In this document: positions 5,173-8,294 of the stretch, in pieces
Numbering within the stretch: position 1 is the stretch's first letter
Layout of the letters: each line of letters starts with the position of its first letter
NCBI GenBank assembly: GCA_947448675.1
Contig: CANFOR010000124.1
Coordinates: 1 to 8,294, forward strand
DNA length: 8,294 bases
Direction of reading: 5' to 3'
Source: Betaproteobacteria bacterium
GTDB taxonomy: Bacteria > Pseudomonadota > Gammaproteobacteria > Burkholderiales > Burkholderiaceae_C
Program-made: the position numbers and the translations under genes
Notes under the pieces: generated by a model
What the model saw: only the letters and a program-made list of their open reading frames with translations
Told to the model about the DNA's origin: nothing
Databases searched by the model: none

Positions 5173-7656
5173 CCTGCTCAAAAGCCCAAGAAGCCTGTAA
5201 TTGCTGCTCAATCTGCTGCTAAAGCGGCAGTAAAAGCACCCGCCAAAACGCTCGCTAAAACGCCCGCTAAACCCGCCTCGAAAGCCCCTTCAGTGCCCCA
5301 TAGCAAAGCCAAACCCATTGAACCCGCTGTCAAACAGCCTATAGTGCGCACCATTGTCAAGAAGCTTTCTACGCCTGCGAACAATGCTATCAAAATAGTA
5401 GCAAAACCGCATGCCAGCGTCACCGTCAAGGTGGCCGAAAAGCCAGCCGGTAAAGTAGTCAGCGTCAAGCCCGCAGCCAAGACTGTGGAAGTGAAAAACC
5501 CCGCTGCAAAATCTGCCGCCGCAACCACTGCCAAACCCGCAGCTAAACCCGCAGCCAAAGCCGCTGCAAAACCTGCAGCCAAAGCCGCCGCCGGCGCCAA
5601 GCGCGGCCCCAAGGCCAAAGACAGTGGCGAAGAAGACCTGTCGGACATTGAAGCCGAGTTTGCCGAAGAGCCGAGCACCGAAGTGGCCGAGACGACCGAG
5701 AAGGTCAAGCCCCTTCGCATGAAGATCAGCAAGGCCAAAGAACGCGCCTTGATGAAAGAATTCGGCCTCGACGAAGCTGTGCTCTCTGAAGAAGATCTGG
5801 CCAAGCGTCGCGCGCGCTTGAAGATGCTGATCAAGCTGGGCAAAACGCGTGGCTACCTGACGCACGGCGAAATCTCTGACCACCTGCCCGACAAGCTGAT
5901 CGATGCGGAAACCCTTGAGGCTGTGATCAACACCCTGAACGACCTGGGTGTGGCGGTGTACGAGCAAACGCCCGACGCCGAGAGCCTGATCCTCACCAAC
6001 ACCGCGCCCACCGGCGCCACCGAAGAAGAGGCCGAAGAAGCCGCTGAGGCCGCTCTGTCCACCGTGGACAGCGAGTTTGGCCGCACCACCGACCCGGTGC
6101 GCATGTACATGCGCGAAATGGGCACCGTAGAGCTACTGACCCGCGAGGGCGAGATCGAGATCGCCAAGCGCATCGAAGGCGGCTTGAATGCCATGATGGA
6201 AGCCATCAGCAACAGCCCCGCCACGATTGCCGAGATCTTCCGCCTGGCGGCTGAAATCCGCGAAGGCAAGGTCGTTATTTCTACCGTGGTGGACGGTTTT
6301 TCCAACCCCAACGAGGCCGACGACTACGTGGCCGAAGAAGACTTTGACGAGTTCGACGAAGCCGACGACGACGACGGCAAAGGCGGCTCCAAAGCCCTGA
6401 CCAAAAAACTCGAAGAGCTGAAAAAAGAGGCGCTCAGCCGCTTTGACAAACTGCACGAGTTGTTTGAAAAAGTGCACAAGGTCTACGACAAAGAAGGTTA
6501 TGGCACGCCCAGCTACATGAAGGCCCAAGCCGCTTTGAGCGAAGAGCTGATGACCATTCGCTTTACCGCCAAAACCATTGAAAAACTCTGCGACATGGTG
6601 CGCGGCCAGGTCGACGATGTGCGCAAAAAAGAGCGCGAGCTGCGCCGCATCATCGTAGACAAATGCGGCTACCCGCAAGACAACTTTATTGCCGAGTTCA
6701 GCGGCTATGACAAGAACGGCAAACGCATTGCCTCGCATTTGCTCGACCTCAAGTGGATCGAAAAGCAAGCCGCTGCAGGCAAGGCCTGGAGCGTCATCAT
6801 GCAACGCAATATTCCGCCGGTGCAAGAGCTGCAGCAAAAGCTCACCGACCTGCAGTCGCGCGTGGTGGTGCCCTTGCACGAGCTCAAGGACATCAACAAG
6901 CGCATGAACGAAGGCGAGCGCGGCTCGCGCGCCGCCAAGAAGGAAATGATCGAGGCCAACCTGCGCTTGGTGATTTCTATCGCCAAAAAATACACCAACC
7001 GTGGTTTGCAGTTCTTGGACTTGATCCAAGAAGGCAACATCGGTTTGATGAAAGCGGTAGACAAGTTTGAATACCGCCGTGGCTATAAATTCAGTACCTA
7101 CGCCACCTGGTGGATCCGCCAGGCCATCACGCGCAGCATTGCCGACCAAGCCCGCACGATTCGCATCCCGGTGCACATGATCGAAACCATCAACAAGATG
7201 AACCGCATCAGCCGCCAGCACTTGCAAGAGTTTGGTTTTGAGCCCGATGCCTCGGTGTTGGCCGCCAAGATGGAGATCCCGGAAGACAAAATCCGCAAGA
7301 TCATGAAGATCGCCAAAGAGCCCATCTCGATGGAAACGCCGATTGGTGACGACGACGACAGCCACCTGGGCGACTTCATTGAAGACAGCGCCAACACCGC
7401 GCCGATTGACGCGGCCATGCAAGCGGGCCTGCGCGACGTGGTGAAAGACATCTTAGACAGCCTGACCCCACGCGAAGCCAAGGTGCTGCGCATGCGCTTT
7501 GGTATTGAGATGAGCACCGACCACACGTTGGAAGAAGTGGGCAAGCAGTTTGACGTGACGCGCGAGCGCATTCGCCAAATTGAAGCCAAGGCCCTGCGCA
7601 AACTCAAGCACCCCAGCCGCAGTGACAAATTGCGCAGCTTTATCGACACGCTGTAG
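5170..7656 (+). CDS. rpoD: RNA polymerase primary sigma factor RpoD (sigma-70) with long basic N-terminal tail
   Basis: Main promoter-recognition subunit of RNA polymerase, 828 residues against 613 in E. coli. Residues 1-150 are a low-complexity Ala/Lys/Pro tail; about 150-180 are acidic. Region 1.1 (about 213-285) contains [14 protein letters not shown]. Region 1.2 starts at [11 protein letters not shown] (308 on). The non-conserved insert includes an acidic patch (about 386-402). Region 2 has [21 protein letters not shown], then the -10-melting motif [16 protein letters not shown] with Trp647 and Trp648. Region 3 follows, and region 4.2 ends with the -35-reading helix [10 protein letters not shown] (Arg798) and [12 protein letters not shown]. 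All catalytic-core contacts look intact, so the gene should work. Expression is probably from its own extended -10 promoter plus read-through from dnaG. Part of the tail (residues 73-78) is encoded by a palindromic repeat core. It converges on a hybrid kinase gene. Confidence 0.98.
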   Translation: MPAQKPKKPVIAAQSAAKAAVKAPAKTLAKTPAKPASKAPSVPHSKAKPIEPAVKQPIVRTIVKKLSTPANNAIKIVAKPHASVTVKVAEKPAGKVVSVKPAAKTVEVKNPAAKSAAATTAKPAAKPAAKAAAKPAAKAAAGAKRGPKAKDSGEEDLSDIEAEFAEEPSTEVAETTEKVKPLRMKISKAKERALMKEFGLDEAVLSEEDLAKRRARLKMLIKLGKTRGYLTHGEISDHLPDKLIDAETLEAVINTLNDLGVAVYEQTPDAESLILTNTAPTGATEEEAEEAAEAALSTVDSEFGRTTDPVRMYMREMGTVELLTREGEIEIAKRIEGGLNAMMEAISNSPATIAEIFRLAAEIREGKVVISTVVDGFSNPNEADDYVAEEDFDEFDEADDDDGKGGSKALTKKLEELKKEALSRFDKLHELFEKVHKVYDKEGYGTPSYMKAQAALSEELMTIRFTAKTIEKLCDMVRGQVDDVRKKERELRRIIVDKCGYPQDNFIAEFSGYDKNGKRIASHLLDLKWIEKQAAAGKAWSVIMQRNIPPVQELQQKLTDLQSRVVVPLHELKDINKRMNEGERGSRAAKKEMIEANLRLVISIAKKYTNRGLQFLDLIQEGNIGLMKAVDKFEYRRGYKFSTYATWWIRQAITRSIADQARTIRIPVHMIETINKMNRISRQHLQEFGFEPDASVLAAKMEIPEDKIRKIMKIAKEPISMETPIGDDDDSHLGDFIEDSANTAPIDAAMQAGLRDVVKDILDSLTPREAKVLRMRFGIEMSTDHTLEEVGKQFDVTRERIRQIEAKALRKLKHPSRSDKLRSFIDTL
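5218..5289 (+). repeat. Degenerate xKxx tetrapeptide-coding repeats, block 1 (rpoD tail)
   Basis: Six consecutive degenerate 12-nt units (RpoD residues 17-40) put lysine at every fourth residue (18, 22, 26, 30, 34, 38), with Ala, Pro or Thr around it. The DNA units are imperfect, so they appear to be an old expansion. The pattern is like that of histone-H1-like and AlgP-type tails. Confidence 0.65.
5385..5403 (+). repeat. Palindromic repeat core inside rpoD (copy B)
   Basis: TGCTATCAAAATAGTAGCA has arms TGCTA/TAGCA. Including the two upstream bases it matches the inverted copy downstream of rpoD in the form AATGCTAT, 5 nt, TAGTAGC (5383-5402 against minus-strand 7717-7698), followed in both by CGCA and GCC at similar distance. 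It is read in frame as RpoD residues AIKIVA (73-78). The 3' extent of the copy is unclear; it may run to about 5440. Confidence 0.5.
5530..5589 (+). repeat. Five tandem AKPA/AKAA-coding units, block 2 (rpoD tail)
   Basis: Five adjacent imperfect 12-nt units encode [20 protein letters not shown] (RpoD residues 121-140). Third-position differences between units show they are not a fresh duplication, but the block is a likely site of length variation between strains. Confidence 0.75.
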
Positions 7657-7660
7657 AGCA

Positions 7661-7717
7661 AAATATGCCGCCAGCCAATATGGGCTGTGCGTTTGCAGCT
7701 ACTAAACCTATAGCATT
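7661..7717 (-). repeat. Palindromic dispersed-type repeat between rpoD and the kinase gene (copy C)
   Basis: Read on the minus strand, AATGCTAT (7710-7717) and TAGTAGCT (7697-7704) flank a short loop. GCAAACGCACAGCCC and a GGCGGCATATTTTGC end follow. It shares the AATGCTAT..TAGTAGC head with copy B and the TAGCT..AACGCACA body with copy A. It fills nearly all of the 51 nt between the two convergent stop codons and overlaps the last codons of the minus-strand gene. A second small stem CAGCC/GGCTG (7672-7676/7683-7687) could help end transcription, but there is no strong T-run, so it is not a classical terminator. Confidence 0.6.
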
Positions 7718-8294
7718 TCGAACACTCGGGGCGCTCTGGGCGCCGTTGGAAAAGCTGCCAATTCTTTCAGTACCACACTGCGCAGCTGTTCGGGCGCTAC
7801 CGGTTTGTGCAGCAAGCGCATGCCACTGCCCAAGGTTTCGCGCAGGCGGTCGGGGGCGGTGTCGCCCGTAATCAAAATCGCCGGGGTGCCCGCGCCCAGC
7901 AGCTGGCGCAAGCTGCTAATGGCTTCCAGGCCATTGCGTTGTTGGCGCAGGCGGTAGTCGCTAACGATGAGCTGGGGCGCAAAAGCCGCCGCTTGGGCCA
8001 GGGCTTCTTCAATGCTGCCCACGCTCAAACACACGCAGCCCCACTGGCCCAGCAAGGCAACCATGCCTTCGCGCACGGTGCTTTCATCGTCGATCACCAA
8101 GATGCGCGCATCAAGCAAGAGCGCGTTGTCGGCCGGTAATTTGGGCACCAAACCGTGGTCAGAGCTACCGGCATCGACTGGCTCGTCTTGCGAGCTGGCG
8201 TTCGGGTGTTTTGTAGACAGGCTGACAGCTTCGACCGAAGCGGCCAAGGGCAAGGTCAAGCTGAACACACTGCCCCGCCCCGGCACCGAGGCCA
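7708..8294 (-). CDS. Hybrid sensor histidine kinase/response regulator, C-terminal part
   Basis: The frame is open past the right edge, so the sensor, dimerisation and most of the ATPase domain are missing. The first visible residues, SVPGRGSVFSLTLP (about 8289-8248), are the typical last G-box and final strand of a HATPase_c domain. A Ser/Asp-rich linker of about 45 residues follows, then a receiver domain (about 8106-7760). It has ILVIDDE (acidic pocket), phospho-acceptor Asp in VSDYRL (codon 7957-7959), ITGD (switch Thr) and LHKPV (conserved Lys). The receiver ends the protein, so the output is probably phosphotransfer or self-regulation rather than DNA binding. The final codons and TAG stop come from the palindromic repeat. 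The signal sensed and the partner regulator cannot be told from the window. It converges on rpoD and is probably unrelated to it. Confidence 0.88.
   Translation of the reverse strand, partial: ASVPGRGSVFSLTLPLAASVEAVSLSTKHPNASSQDEPVDAGSSDHGLVPKLPADNALLLDARILVIDDESTVREGMVALLGQWGCVCLSVGSIEEALAQAAAFAPQLIVSDYRLRQQRNGLEAISSLRQLLGAGTPAILITGDTAPDRLRETLGSGMRLLHKPVAPEQLRSVVLKELAAFPTAPRAPRVFEML

Noticed and set aside
5451..5476. Second possible repeat fragment in rpoD (GTAGTCAGCGTCAAG)
   Set aside because: It only loosely resembles the repeat body and lacks palindromic arms; chance similarity in Lys/Val codons is as likely.
5208..5843. Hydrophobic 211-codon minus-strand frame that looks like a membrane protein
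   Set aside because: The hydrophobic Ala/Gly/Leu pattern is the reverse complement of the Ala/Lys/Pro repeats of the RpoD tail, not an independent gene.
6133..7422. 429-codon minus-strand open frame within rpoD
   Set aside because: Fully antisense to conserved sigma-70 regions; its composition mirrors the rpoD codons.
7672..7687. CAGCC/GGCTG stem as a rho-independent terminator for rpoD
   Set aside because: The stem is only 5 bp and no T-run follows on the plus strand, so it is not called as a terminator.
1..8294. CRISPR array, tRNA/rRNA, insertion sequence, prophage or toxin-antitoxin genes
   Set aside because: No regularly spaced repeats, cloverleaf sequence, transposase motifs or small paired genes were seen; all long intervals are explained by housekeeping genes.

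Overview
This window looks like chromosomal housekeeping DNA from a betaproteobacterium. Order Burkholderiales, probably family Comamonadaceae (Rhodoferax/Polaromonas/Acidovorax-like), is the best guess. The reasons are the dnaG-rpoD pair, an 828-residue RpoD with a long Ala/Lys/Pro-rich N-terminal tail, the pattern of protein similarity, a fairly GC-rich base composition, and short palindromic repeats that I recall as typical of that family. The placement is recognition from memory, not a database result.

Layout, left to right. (1) Positions 1-1696, plus strand: the 3' part of a PpiA-type cyclophilin, a complete PpiB cyclophilin, and lpxH of lipid A synthesis. They are tightly packed (7-nt gap, then an 11-nt overlap), so they are probably one transcript. 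(2) Positions 1699-2967, minus strand: lysC, the aspartate kinase that opens the Lys/Thr/Met branch. It converges on lpxH with only 2 nt between stop codons. Its promoter, with a perfect TATAAT, lies between lysC and dnaG. (3) Positions 3032-7656, plus strand: dnaG (primase) and rpoD (main sigma factor), the core of the macromolecular-synthesis operon. No rpsU lies directly upstream. A strong extended -10 box overlaps the dnaG stop codon, so rpoD probably also has its own promoter and a leader of about 230 nt. (4) Positions 7708-8294, minus strand: the C-terminal part of a hybrid histidine kinase (end of the ATPase domain plus a receiver domain), cut by the window edge and convergent with rpoD.

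The genes are ordinary. The least expected signal is a short palindromic repeat family that occurs three times. One copy lies in frame in the DnaG linker. One core lies in frame in the RpoD N-terminal tail. One copy lies inverted between rpoD and the kinase gene, where it supplies the kinase's last codons and stop. This resembles, in principle, the protein-coding palindromic elements known from Rickettsia. Other points are a possible internal start giving a separate LysC regulatory (beta) subunit, and an H1-like basic tail on the sigma factor. I see no new defence, mobile or biosynthetic system here.
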